Source of the DNA: Atrichornis clamosus
Taxonomy: Eukaryota > Chordata > Aves > Passeriformes > Menuridae
Direction of reading: 5' to 3'
Length of the DNA stretch: 64,000 nucleotides
NCBI GenBank assembly: GCA_013400975.1
Contig: WBMZ01009481.1
Span: 329 to 64,328, forward strand
The notes beneath the pieces were generated by a model. It was given only the letters and a program-made list of their open reading frames with translations, did not search any database and was not told the DNA's origin. The translations under genes and the position numbers were made by a program. The first letter of the stretch is position 1; each line of letters opens with the position of its first letter. Positions 35,390 to 46,640 of this stretch are shown one piece after another.

Positions 35390-36080
35390 ATTAGGACAAT
35401 TGCATCAAACCAATCTTTAAGGTCTGCAAATTGAAGGTGGTACCATTATAAACTATGTAGGTGAGACTGAATTCTGCCTCTTTAATAACATTTCTATTTT
35501 TTTTCTCTCTGATTGGGATTGTTTTTTGTTAACTATTACTGTGCCTGTGGTGATGACTGGCTTGTGTGATGCTGTGTTTGCCTGCAATCTTTACTGGTAG
35601 CCTGGCTGGTTTATATTTCTGCAAAATAAATGCATATGGAAGAAGTTCCTTATTTCAATAAAAGGTTGGACAGGAGCTGGTCTTGAATCAAACCTGAGCC
35701 TGCTGCTGGCTGTGCATTTACAATGCAAATGCCAGAAGCCAGCAGTATTTATGTTTCTATTTACCACATAAAATATTAACTACGTAAAACATACCCAACA
35801 TAGCTTTGTAGTTTAACAAACAGATGATTAAACATCACCTCGGCGTTGGGGTGTTGGATTAGAGGCGGCTGCACTCGCCTTGGTACGATTTGGGAAGTGC
35901 TAAACAGGATTTTCTGCATCCTGAGTGGAGTTTCCTCTTGTTGATAGGGTTTAATGCTCCCCTGTACAAATCTCTCACTGTGCAAATACCTCCAATCTCT
36001 CCGTTTAGCCACCCAAACCATTGCTTAAACAAGTGGGTTTACACCTGCTTACCAGATTAATTTAATTAGCCAAAAATGGA
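35390..36080. promoter_or_regulatory. Candidate conserved non-coding element with a POU octamer in an inverted repeat
   Basis: Repeat-free AT-rich block. At 35703-35745 an imperfect inverted repeat pairs CTGCTGGCT with AGCCAGCAG and GCATTT with AAATGC. The perfect octamer ATGCAAAT (35723-35730), the POU2F/POU3F consensus, overlaps the inner arm and loop. Further homeodomain-like sites include TGATTAAAC near 35826-35834. Octamers are frequent in neural and ear enhancers. Activity is inferred. Confidence 0.4.
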
Positions 36081-36650
36081 GTGAAAGAACTGGCTTGAGA
36101 ACAATAGTTCCCAAAGAACATTTTTTTCTATTTCTTGTTGGTTCTGGTAATCTAGTGGAAGCTGGATAGAGATATTATTCCTCTTAGTTTCCTGGCTTCT
36201 TGTTCCACTGTGCTAACTTGGAAAAATAAATGATCAGAATAAAGTTTTGAGGGGCTTTTTTTTGTATTTGGAATAATACAAAGAACACTTTTCCCAATCT
36301 CCCTATGAAAGAACAGATCCAGTTCCTTGCCATCTCAGGAAACGCAATTTATTTGCCATTTAAAATTATCTCAGTTCTCGAGTTGTGCTCAAGGAAAACT
36401 TAGAGTGGTTCTCCCACAAAACTTGTGTCAATTCGTGAATCCGGAAAGGTTTGGGATGGCCTTGCTAGAGCTGCAATCAGTGCCATGGTGTTGCTTTTAC
36501 CCACTGCTCACTCGTGCAGCGCTGACCAACGTTGGCCAAGGGAATTGGAGCTTTGGGGCAGAACTGCCCTGTCCACCCCAGAGCCCAACCCTGAACTGGG
36601 TCCCTCCAAATCCCCCTGTTCCAAGCACTCTGGATTGGGTTTGAGCATTA
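36081..36650. other. Single-copy non-coding sequence, nothing recognised
   Basis: AT-rich to 36330, then mixed. The 105-codon frame at 36327-36644 has no domain. Confidence 0.45.
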
Positions 36651-37340
36651 ATTAATTAATAATTTTGGTAACCTTAAGTATTGATTTCAATTTCCTCTCG
36701 TTTGAGCAGACAGCATTTTGCAGCAAAAAAAGGAACCATGTAGTCAATGTCAATCTGTCTTTTCACACTGATCCTCCTTTACCTTTTAAAATTTTTAAGG
36801 CACCAGACAGATTCTTGTTTTAATACAATCACATTTTCTATTAAGTACAGTTGTTCAGAGGTACACTGGATTGGATAAAGTAAAACCACTGAATAATATA
36901 CATTAATTTGGTTAGAAATCAGCTGATATATTCCTTTTGAATTGAGGTCACGGACAGCTCCATGCATTTTTGCTCCATATTCCACAATCTTTTGGAAACA
37001 GCACAAGCTTTACTTAAAGCACCTTCAGAGCCCTCCATAATGCTACTTTCAAAGTAATTTGTATTTAAAAATAATAATAACAAGCAAACAAACTTGTTAG
37101 CCCATGGGATGCTTCTGCCCTGCGGCTTAATGGCACAGGTCTTTATACATCCAAATCCAGCAGCTTTCAATAACAAAGGATGAAATTCATGAAACAAATT
37201 GCTTCCCTCGTCACAAGTCACACTCTCGTATGCCAGGGTAGGGATGTGTTGATAACATTAAAAGAGTTTGGTCGCCGATGAATTGTAAATTCCCACCGAG
37301 CCTTGGGCCTCGGCAGCGAGCTGTGAACAGCGTGGTGCTG
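36651..37340. promoter_or_regulatory. Candidate conserved non-coding element with a SOX-type site
   Basis: A long repeat-free AT-rich block with TTAATTAATTAATAATT at its left edge (36648-36664) and a consensus SOX site AACAAAGG at 37172-37179. Several ATTA cores lie between them. Its length and lack of any interspersed repeat fit a regulatory element, but the boundaries are by eye. Confidence 0.35.
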
Positions 37341-38440
37341 GACACAGAATGCTCTCAGATTGGGGCATTCACCACTTCATTTTTATAGCACTTTTAGGAT
37401 AAGAGCTAAGGAACACCACGGGGAGATTTTGGTAGGCAGCCTTGAGGGGGGAATAAAAAAAAAAAAGGAGCAAAATATGCAGAGGCGATTTAATGAACAT
37501 CCAGGGCTCTTTAGAGCTGCTCTGGGGTAGCTGTGATCTCTGGCTGCGACTTTCGGGGGCAGGGGAACAAAGGACGAACGTTCATGAATTTCCTTCTTGA
37601 CAAAAGGGAGCACGTTCACACCCTCTAACCAGGGAGCTGCTCCTCATCCTCCAGGAATGGCACTGAGCAGGCTCTGCTGGAGCGTGCTGCACTCCCTGGG
37701 GCTCCAGCACAGCCTCAGCTTTGGCAGGAGAGCTGAGGGCGGGAGAGAAGCTTGGGTTTGGTGCATCTTGGGATCCTTCTGCTGCTGGGATTGAAGGCGC
37801 GTGGAAAGGCCTGGGCCTGAGCACTGGAGCTCCAGCCCCCCCGCACGGAGCTCTGTCACAGGAGTGTCCTTCAGTGCAGCTGTGTGTGCACAGGCTTGCT
37901 CGGGGCTGCGTGTCCATGGACTCCCGGGAGCCGTGTGGGATGGGGGCACCTGCTGGTGCTTTTCCAAGTGATGGAATGGAGGCTGGAATTTGGCTTCTCA
38001 CGTGAGCAAAGCGACCCCCCGTGCAAGTGCTGCAGAGCAGGGCTGTGACAACGCTTGGATGGATCCGTGCCCAGGGTGTTTGTTTGCAGGATCCCACACT
38101 GAAAGCATGAGGAACCATGGCTTTCACATAAATAAAAATGCTGGAGTTCTGCTCTTTAGTTTTCCCCAGTGACTGCTTTAACCAGATCCTTGAATTACCC
38201 AGTGCAGCTCGCACCCGACGCCCCTACAAGTGACCAAAGCAGGGAAGGAGGCCTTTCCCTGCCACCTGGGGTGAACCCCTCCCTAATTTCAGCCCATTTG
38301 GAGGCCAGAACTCAGCCTGCCCTCCTCCGTCCGGGCCCTGAGGTCTGCAGCTGGGACTCCAAACCCCGGGCAGGGGAGGGACCCTGCTGCTCCTGGCTCA
38401 GGTCAGGACACTTTGGCAGGTCCCAAAAGGGTTAACAAAC
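37341..38440. other. Single-copy non-coding sequence, nothing recognised
   Basis: Moderately GC-rich at 37500-38430. Frames of up to 210 codons are open on both strands over the same bases (37582-38214 on minus, several on plus), with no domain or coding bias visible, so they are treated as chance. Confidence 0.5.
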
Positions 38441-38790
38441 AAACTGCCTGGATGGCTTTGTTCACTGGAAATCTAATCAGATGTTAACCTACAGTCTATA
38501 TCCAAGCAATCCTTTCCTTATGATAGTGATTAGTATTACACTGGGAATGAATAGACCAAGGAAGGATTCCTATGGTAACCTTCAAAATGCATTCCATCGG
38601 CAGGCTCTGCCTACTCACAATAATTACGTTCTTAACTCGCCTAACAAACGGCATGCTAATTAGCTGCTTAACCAGCCTCAGCTCATTATTACCAGGGTTG
38701 GGCAGGCTTGAGCAAAGTGACCCAGAGAGAACAAGCCCACTTAAAAAAATAATAGTAATAATAAGACATTTGTCAGATTGGCCATGAAGA
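38441..38790. promoter_or_regulatory. Candidate conserved non-coding element with a GCTAATTAGC palindrome
   Basis: Compact repeat-free block with the perfect palindrome GCTAATTAGC at 38655-38664, a CCAAGCAATCC string, GGTTAAC/GTTAACC strings near 38429 and 38483, and AATAATAGTAATAATAAG at the right. TAATTA palindromes are typical for LIM, paired and EN/MSX homeodomains. Enhancer function is inferred. Confidence 0.4.
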
Positions 38791-39085
38791 TGGACCTCCT
38801 CCACGGCGACGGGGCTGCCCCTGTGTGGGGACTGGCCTTTTGGCAAAGCCACGAACCCTCAGCAGAGGGGTTCAGCTGCCTCGGAATTTGGCTTCCTGGA
38901 ATGCCTGTGCCTTGGGTTGGCATCTGTGGGCTTTAATGGTGAGCTCCAAGGGTCACTGGGGGTTGCTCGAGCTTCTGAATGAGCAATGCCTTTGCTCCAG
39001 AGCAGGCTGGATGCTCCCAACCCAAATGTGGCCGGCCCTTGCTGGCTTGGTTGAGGCCTCTTTCCCCTTGTCCTCTCCTCGGAAT
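38791..39085. other. Single-copy non-coding sequence
   Basis: Mixed composition between a candidate element and a CR1 fragment. Nothing was recognised. Confidence 0.4.
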
Positions 39086-39287
39086 CACAGAGCCATTGAA
39101 TGGTTTGTGTCGGAAAAGACTCTAAAGCTCATCCTTTCCACCCCCTGCCATGGGCAGGGCCACCTCCCACTATCCCAAGTTGCTCCAAGCCCCATCCAAC
39201 CTGACCTTGGACACTTCCAGGGATGGGGCAGCCACAGTTTCTCTGGACACCCTGTGCCAGGGCCTCCCCATCCTCCCAGGGAAGGGG
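39086..39287 (-). mobile_element. CR1 LINE 3' fragment
   Basis: It carries CCATTGAATGGTTTGTGTCG, CCCCTGCCATGGGCAGGG and GGGGCAGCCACAGTTTCTCT in minus orientation. More substitutions than in the 13.5-kb copy suggest an older or independently diverged insertion. Confidence 0.88.
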
Positions 39288-40230
39288 AATTTGCACCAAC
39301 CAGGTCTAATCACAGTTGTGTTGTTTTATTTTTTTTTTATTGAGACACCACTTAAACTGAGCTAAACATGGAAGTTTTGCTATTTCAGATGAAAGCAGGC
39401 CTGGCTTGGCTCACCTCTGTTTAGCTAAATGGAAGGTGGATTAGTGAATAAATTATGCCTTGGCAAAAAGGGGCACATACTGAAGGAAACTGAGCTTCCT
39501 ACATTCCTGAAATGCAGTAAAATCAAGGATGGTTTCCCATTGGGCACTGTGCTCCACCTGTCCCACGCTTTTACGAAGTCTGTTGGTTCTTTCTGGGACA
39601 ACATGTTCGAAGTCTTTTCCCTGGTGCCATTTTTTTGCTCTGTACTCCATCCAGCCTCTCCAGTCTGCAGTTGTGCTCTTCCTTCTTTGAGGATAGAGGG
39701 ATCTTCTCTAGTTGGGGATGGCTCCAGATTTAGGCAGGGAAGAAAAGGCTCAGCTGCTGAGATACTCTGTCCATCAGGAATCTCTCCTGTCAGCCTCAGG
39801 ATTGTACCTCTGGTGAGAGAGAAGCTAAACTGAAACTCACTGGGGGATTCCATCGGCTGTTTGCCGTGTTTGCTTTCTTCTTTTTTTTTCCCACAAAATG
39901 TTTCATTTGCTGCTGGTCCACGTGGTGGCTTTCAATACAGGGAGAATAAGGAGAACAGCAGGTTCATTGCTCTTGGAAAGGTGTGTGGTGGGTTTTTAGG
40001 GATTTTTTTTTTTTTGAGTTTTTCTAATGCTAATAGCTGAGATGAGGGAAAAGTCCCAGCCAGTTCCATTCCAGCAGCTCTTGCAATGGCAGTTTCCAAA
40101 TTGGAGCACATTTGGGAGGGTCCTGCTTTAAAAAGCCCTCAAAAATCCAGTTGTCTTCATGGGCAGTCAGGTTAGCTTACAGTAGCTCCTGTGGTTAAGG
40201 AGAGATCACAAAAGTGAGGAGGTTTTAAAA
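39288..40230. other. Single-copy non-coding sequence
   Basis: Bases 39425-39853 are open on both strands (142 codons minus, 134 codons plus in 39429-39833). Neither translation shows a domain I recognise, so no CDS is called. A short T-run lies at 40004-40015. Confidence 0.45.
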
Positions 40231-40620
40231 CTCTTTTTACAGTTCTTTAGTGTCAATCCACAAAGTTAATCCTAATGTCAACAAAGAATAACACTATTTA
40301 TGTGCCACTAAATGCAAACCTGTGCTATTGCAGAGCCTGCAGTGGTAGGGTTTGCTCTAAATACAATCTGTTCTGTTTTTATGCCTTTGCACCAGCTGGA
40401 AATGCAAGCCCCTACCACGATTTCAAATATTGATTCGCTTAGCACACATCAAAACATTACCTTGAGATATTAAGCAGAATGTTTATTTTTGGGTTTCACA
40501 CCTCCAACCCTTTTAACACCTTAATGTGCTCGTGCATTTTGTTGCACTCCTAATTATTTTTTCCCCTCTTCACCTCTGCAGTTTATTCTTGCATTGTTGA
40601 AATCCAAAGGTTTGAATAAT
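40231..40620. promoter_or_regulatory. Candidate conserved non-coding element
   Basis: Repeat-free block with a SOX-like AACAAAG at 40280-40286, an AATATTGATT string near 40428-40437 and scattered TAAT cores. Texture-based call with uncertain limits. Confidence 0.3.
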
Positions 40621-40869
40621 GAAAATGAGCAGAGAGTGCTGGCTCCAACAGAATGCAGTTTCCTTCTTGGATACGCTTGCAGAGAACCACAGGTCACAGA
40701 GTTTTCAGTAAAAACAGGAGCTGTATTTACGATTTGTGTAATGAGTTTGTCTCGAGATGGCCTTAATTTAGATGAGAGGCAATTTTATGCCCAACCATCG
40801 GTACATAGAATTTTAGCTTTCTAAAATAGCTATTTATCATGTAAGCAGCAGTGATTTTCTTCACCTTTA
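40621..40869. other. Single-copy non-coding sequence
   Basis: Short spacer left of a CR1 fragment. A 76-codon frame (40594-40824) has no domain. Confidence 0.4.
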
Positions 40870-41083
40870 ATTCAGGAGGAATTTCTCCATGGAAAGGGTG
40901 GTCAGGCATGGGAAGGGGCTGCACAGGGAGGCTTGGAGTCCGCATCCCTCTGGGTGTCCAAGGAAGGACTGGATGTGGCACTCAGAGCTCTGGGCTGGGG
41001 ACAAGGTGTGGATCAGTCACAGGTTGGACTCAATGGTCTTGGAGGGATTTCCCAACCTCAGTGATTCAGTGATTCTGTGATCA
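40870..41083 (+). mobile_element. CR1 LINE 3' fragment
   Basis: CCATGGAAAGGGTGGTCAGG through GGACTCAATGGTCTTGGAGG to the tail GTGATTCAGTGATTCTGTGA, in plus orientation. Same subtype as 20.4 and 48.7 kb, and slightly better preserved. Confidence 0.92.
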
Positions 41084-43660
41084 TGTTTATCACTAGAATA
41101 GGAGTGCACATATGTTGCCGTCTTTCTTCCTCTTCATAAAGTGTTGGCGCACTTTACATCAGCAAAACCTGGAAGTATTTTTTGTGTACGTGTGATGACT
41201 TTTTCAATTGCTGATTTGTGTCCCTCCTCTTTGGAAGGATGAGGCTGGAGAAGAGATGTGAGCACTTCTGAGAGCAGATGTTAAAGGGCTTGGGATTTGC
41301 AAAGTTTCAAGAAGTTGGACATCTTTTAACAACTCAGGAGGTGCTCAGTGATTTCACCATTCCCATAAGGAATGGCTACTGGTGAACCAGGACACCCACA
41401 CCCAACAGACAAAGGATGACTAAGGGATGAATGTCTATTTTGGTTATCAATTTATTTTTCTCCAACGTAATATTTAATTACGTGCATCACACTCTTTATC
41501 ATGGCTGGGTAAGAAATATATAGCACTGATAATTTAAAATTTGCGCTGCTTAGCCCTTGGTTTTCCATGTTAACAATTTTCCTACCAGCCAGGCTTCCCT
41601 GCAGGTGGAGCAGCATTTGGGAATTTCGTGCCTGTTGTAACAGAACGTAATTTTCTATTTGAAGATAAAAAACATCCCCGAGAATCTGTGTTCAGTTCCT
41701 GTGTGTTCACCAATTGCAGGACAGAACTGGCACCATGTGGATGGTGCTTCCAACCAATGGAGAATAACGGAGCTCACTCCCAGCCCTCACTGGGAAGCAG
41801 CTCTTGCTGCAAGTTGAGAGTGAAAGGAGTCAAGAAAATGCCACACTTCTCCCAGGCCAACACACATGGAGAGTTATCATAGCCTGTGCCTCTGCTCTGG
41901 GTCAGCTCTAACAGCTGTGGGGCAGACAGGGGGGAAATCATGATTTAGACAAAAAAAAAAAAAAAAAGTCAGAATATTTTTACACATTGAATGTGATTTC
42001 AGCCGTTGGAAAAACACCAGAAAGAAGCAGAGGTTCCCACTTTGCAAAGAGTCGCTGTCACGAGTCGGGGCGTGGCGGTGGCTGTGGGAGGAATGCAGCC
42101 TGCTGAATTCCCTGCTTTCCACGGGAACGCAACAAAAGCTCCAGCAACGTGGGCAGCGGGGAGAAGTATTTTAAAAATCATGCTGGGAAATGTAAATGCT
42201 TGGGAGGGGCTGCCTGTGTTTTGCCTCGGTGACAAGTAGGACGGGTGACAGTGCTGGCTTTTTGGAGGCTGAGCAGGTTCGTGTGGCGGTAATTCTGAGT
42301 GCTGCCTTCATGGGAAATTTGCGATGGAGCTTCCAAAACGCCATTGGCCTCTTCAGAGTGGTATCACCCTCCTCTGAAATCCAAAGTTAATCCCAAACTA
42401 ACAGAAATGTGTGTCTTTCCACGGAGAGACACTGAGAAAAGAAATTCCACCTGGTTAAAAGAGAGGAGCAAACCAGGTGGTCACGATGGAGGGTGACACC
42501 TGTGGTCATCTTGGCTTTGTGGGGTACAGGGGGTATAGGGATATGGCATTAAAATCTCTTTCGAGAAAGTATCCCTCTTCTGGTAATGCCCAGAAATGGA
42601 ATTATTCCTCAGTTTCCCAGCCCTGTATTATTTTTATTATAGCAAATATAATTTCATGCTAAGAACTGTTTCCTCAGCTGATCTGTGGCTCTCTCGTGGC
42701 TGCCGTTGCTCCTCTGTCCTTTAGAGTTGCTATGGACGCTCACACCCATCACGTTCTGGTCCAGTTCAGGAGCAGAACTGCAGCTCCAAGGGTTGGGATC
42801 CTGGGCTGGAGGTCCCTGGGACAGGTTTGGTTCAGGCTGTCCTCGTTCTGCAGGCTGCTGTCCCTGGCTCCTGGGGCAGGGGAGGGTGGGAGTGGATGAC
42901 CCAGCTGGAATGTGGAGGGCTTTTATTTCCTCCAAGTCAATGCTGGAGAGGCGCAGGGTTCTGTCTTGGATACCTCACTGAGCAGGAAAATAAACAGCCC
43001 AGTGGATGCAGAGCACTGCAAGCCCTCTGGCCCCAGGTTTTTCAACAGTGTCAAGTGATTTTTGTGTGTACAAAATTTCCTTTCACCGCCGACTCGGGCA
43101 GTGATGTGTGTTAAGAACCAGCTGAGACTTTGGCACTAAACCCCGCAGAATCTTCTGTTATGTTGGACAAATCCTCTCCCTCTTCCTCAGACAAGCCACA
43201 ACTTCTCAATTCCCCAGCTCTGTTGGTAGGGAGAGTGGAATTATCAGCAAGGAAATGCCTAGTTTTCTGGAGTTAAACCAGAAAATGCTGGAAATATTCG
43301 TTGTGCTTGAAAATCTGCGGGGTTTTGTGTTGTTTAGCTGTTGGTAGCCAGGACTCTGCAGATTCGGGGTGCCTGTTTGAAATGGCACCTCCCAAGCTAC
43401 CAGAGAGATCCCCTCCAAATGCAGTTGGAGTTTGTGGTTCTGGACAAGCCCCTGACTCCGAACTGGAGCATATTCATAACCGCCCCCATTTGTGTGAGGC
43501 AGAGAAGGAACAAGGAGTATGAAAACACAGCTTCTGAGAGCTCTGTGAAAGATTCCCATTATCCTGCCCCAGATGGCACCAGCTGTACTCCTGGACCAAC
43601 ACTAAATGACTGTGGCTTGTGCCAAATATGTACTTGAGTGGGTTGTACATGCCCTTTACA
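41084..43660. other. Single-copy non-coding sequence
   Basis: No gene, RNA or named repeat was recognised. A short palindrome CGTAAT (41466-41471) / ATTACG (41477-41482) lies in an AT-rich stretch, and a 17-base A-run is at 41951-41967. Overlapping frames at 42654-43640 are shadows. Confidence 0.5.
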
Positions 43661-44420
43661 AATAGAAGTTGAATGTTAATAGATACTGAATGAAACCCAC
43701 TGCCAAACCAAACAGAGCCCCTGGATATATCCAGGGCATGCAGGGAAATTACACATTTCAGCGGCGCTCGCTGCAGAATGCGTGCGAAGGATTTCAAAGT
43801 GTTGGTGGATTTAATGTGGCCCTCGCTAATTCTCCGTATGCTAATGGCCGTGTGAGGATGCAGGAAGAAGAATGAGGAGAGGTTAAAAGACCGCTGCACT
43901 GATATCATGTAAATTCGGGGTAGGGTCAGCGTATGGTGTTGTAAACAACATCACATCTCGGAGTACATGGAGTTCTGATCCTTTCAGGTATTCGAGCCTT
44001 TGTCTGCTGATATAACGCTTGCCTGTCAGCCCCACGGTCAGAGGCCCAATCTTTTTTTCTTCCCTCGCTGAAAAGGTCCCAGCGCCACATCGGGGCAACA
44101 CACTGGCTGCCTATTCTCCTTCCCCACGGAACGCAATCACTGGACAACCCTGCTATAATTCACTCCCTGGCCAGCCCTTTGAAAAGGTGGGCTGCCTCAG
44201 CGCTGTTAGCCCAGCAAGATAAATCATGTACTCGAAATTAACTTCCATTGAAAGGAAGGGGTGGAAGAAAAGCCGACTGGTCAGGCGGAGCATGCTAAAG
44301 AAAAGATGACTAGAGTTGATAAATGTCATTGCGGATAATTTGGGGGCTGTGATTAAGATCTTATCTAGGTAGGAAGTAAATAGAAAAGACTTAATAAAAG
44401 TCCTACCCAGGGATCCGTCC
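43661..44420. promoter_or_regulatory. Strong candidate conserved non-coding element
   Basis: A long repeat-free block of even composition contains interspersed CpGs that have not decayed, unlike its surroundings. Visible motifs are a palindromic TGTTGTAAACAACA at 43937-43950 with the FOX core GTAAACA, and TATGCTAATGG near 43838-43848 (a homeodomain/POU-like site). Complexity and mixed motif content resemble developmental enhancers. Sequence comparison would decide. Confidence 0.42.
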
Positions 44421-46340
44421 CTATGAACTTGTGAAGTTTTAATTTTTTTTAAGTGAATATTGAAGAGAGCTCCAGAAAGGTCTTCATTAAAGGGAAAGTT
44501 GTTTTCAGGGTGCTGCCTAGAGAGCTCTGAAAAGCGCCTGGGTGAAACTCTACGTCTTCCCCCCACTCCTTTTTTCTTTTCCAGAGGGGAAAGAAAGCAT
44601 CTTTGTCTAAAAATTCCTTTAAAAAGTTAAAAGATAAACAACTGGGGGAGAGCTGATGAGGATTTCTGGGTAACAATCATCTGGTTTTTTCTCTGCTCTT
44701 TTTCGTTCTTTAATGAATGGCCTTTACTGCCATAAAATTCCCTACAAATAAAATGTAACCTTATCCCCAATATGTGTAAGAGAGAGAATGCAGAGGCCTG
44801 TTTGTCCATAAATTCACATACTGCTCGCCCAGAAAGCATAAACTGCCTCTGATTTTTATTGTGCTGGCCAGAATTTGCTTTTATTTTACTATTAGCAGTA
44901 GTTTGCTTTTTTTTTCCCCCCCTCCTTTCAACCAATTACTCCAGCAACCTGCAAGCAAGGAGCAGAAAGCAGCAGTAAACTCCGTGAACATCTGTGGGGC
45001 TCTGAGTGACAGGGATCCAGAGCCTGGCATGAATTCCCTGTCCTGGAGAGGAGGGAGCCTCCCCCCTTCCCTGGAAGTGCTGCCTGTGCTGCCTTTGCAG
45101 CTCCGAGGTAGCACAGACAACACCAACAGCTGGACAGCTGTGTGTGGACTTCTGTCAGCTAATGAGAATGGTTAAAATTTTATTGAAGAGTGTATCCTGT
45201 GATCTGTAACCTCCCTAATCCCGATCTCAGAGGGATGCTGGACTGAGAGAGGTTTCCAGAACCCTTGAAATGCCACCTCCTAAATTACCCAGGATTCTTA
45301 TTTACTTCCTCCATGCCTTTTTACTACTTTCCCCGTCACACAGAACATATTTCAATATGAAAATTGGGCAATTTACTTAAAAAAAAAAATTATGGAAAGG
45401 AACAGCTAAGGGCACACGGAGAGGGGATGTGCAGGGCCAGGGGTGCTGTGTTGTTATCCAGAGTGGAGCAAATCAAGTTTGGAGAATTTGGGAGATAGAT
45501 AAAGATATCAATGTGGCTTTAACCTCTTTGTACCTCAGAGCTCTTGCTGCTCTAAGAACAAATGGGAAAAGGCAAGAAGTGTGAGCAGTTCTGAGCAGTT
45601 TGCCTTTCAGGAAGGCTCTGATATCGAGTAAATTATTAGACAGTGGTGAAGGACAAAAGCAGAACCTGCAGTTGCAAAGTGCTGCTGCAGTGTGGAGGGA
45701 GATTTGGGGACAGTCCTACTGAAAATCAGACATTTCCGGGCTCAGGTGGAGCTGGCCTTCGATGCAGATAAACCGCTCTGAGTGTGCAGCGGTCAGAGTG
45801 CGCCTCAGTCCACTGAACACAACCTCAGACCTTCCCAGCTGCAGCGTGGGGTGCAGAGGACCCAATCCCCTTCTGCAGAGGCACTCCAAACTTTGGGAAA
45901 GGAACAGGATAACCAATACTGGGAGGTTTTTATGAGAGCTGGCCTGCTTTTCCTGGGAATGCTGGCTCAAAGGTGCCTTGCTGGCAGCCCCAGCTCCCAG
46001 CTGCTGCCTCTCACTTTGTAATTAAAGACTCTGCTGCATGGCCTGGGGAGACCTGCCCTGCCTGCATTGATTTTAAGGCCCCCTGCAACAACAAAACTTG
46101 GGTAGTTCCAATGGAATCTGCAAATTTTAAAAAGTGCATATTCCCCTCAACCAAAACATGGGGTTTGTAGAAGGAAGAGGTGGAAAATGAAGTTCTGCAC
46201 TTTCTGTTTGTGGATTTCCTGGGAGGTGATGCACATTTTTATGTGTGAATTCACCAGTATGAGCCAAAGTTTAGGGTTTAGTGTTTTTATAACAGGAATC
46301 TCTGCCCTGCGGAATTGGTCAGGCACTTCTGCCATCGCTG
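44421..46340. other. Single-copy non-coding sequence, nothing recognised
   Basis: The first 450 bases are AT-rich and may extend the element to the left. The rest is mixed. No gene, RNA or repeat was recognised. Confidence 0.45.
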
Positions 46341-46640
46341 TGTCATGAGAGCCTCTGCTGCTGCAATAAGGGTTATCTGCATTTAAAAAATAATCATAAA
46401 ATGGCTATAAATATTGGCAATAAACAGATGCTGCTCTCGTGGTGCTTTTTATGTCTGTAAGTGTAAAAATACCAAGAGTTATGAAAAAAATTTCAGTGCT
46501 AGCTCCCATTTCTAGAGCTAGTCGTGAGTGATAAAGTAGATGAAAATGATTAAATAGAACTTGCAACAGATTTTTTGAGAGATTTTTGCAATGAGATACA
46601 AACAGCTATTAAATAGGAAAGGTAAAAAAGAAAACAAGTT
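46341..46640. promoter_or_regulatory. Candidate conserved non-coding element
   Basis: AT-rich repeat-free block with TTTAAAAAATAATCATAAAA and TATTGGCAATAAA strings and a short inverted repeat CTAGCTC / GAGCTAG near 46499-46521. Texture-based call. Confidence 0.27.

Noticed and set aside
35690..35760. microRNA precursor at the octamer inverted repeat
   Set aside because: The stem is about 15 pairs, interrupted, and does not extend outward. It matches no microRNA I recognise.
37310..37350. Possible RE1/NRSF site around GTGGTGCTGGAC
   Set aside because: Only the right half resembles the motif. The left half and spacing do not fit.
37582..38214. 210-codon minus-strand frame
   Set aside because: Several plus-strand frames are open over the same bases. 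The composition is mixed and no domain was recognised.
39425..39853. Mutually open frames on both strands, with a faint resemblance to a reverse-transcriptase-like string in the minus translation
   Set aside because: The resemblance is a few residues only, no catalytic motif is present, and the opposite strand is open for about the same length. A translated search would decide.
40205..40217. TCACAAAAGTGA string resembling part of miR-153
   Set aside because: The match covers only the central 12 bases. The 5' seed part is absent and no hairpin is evident.
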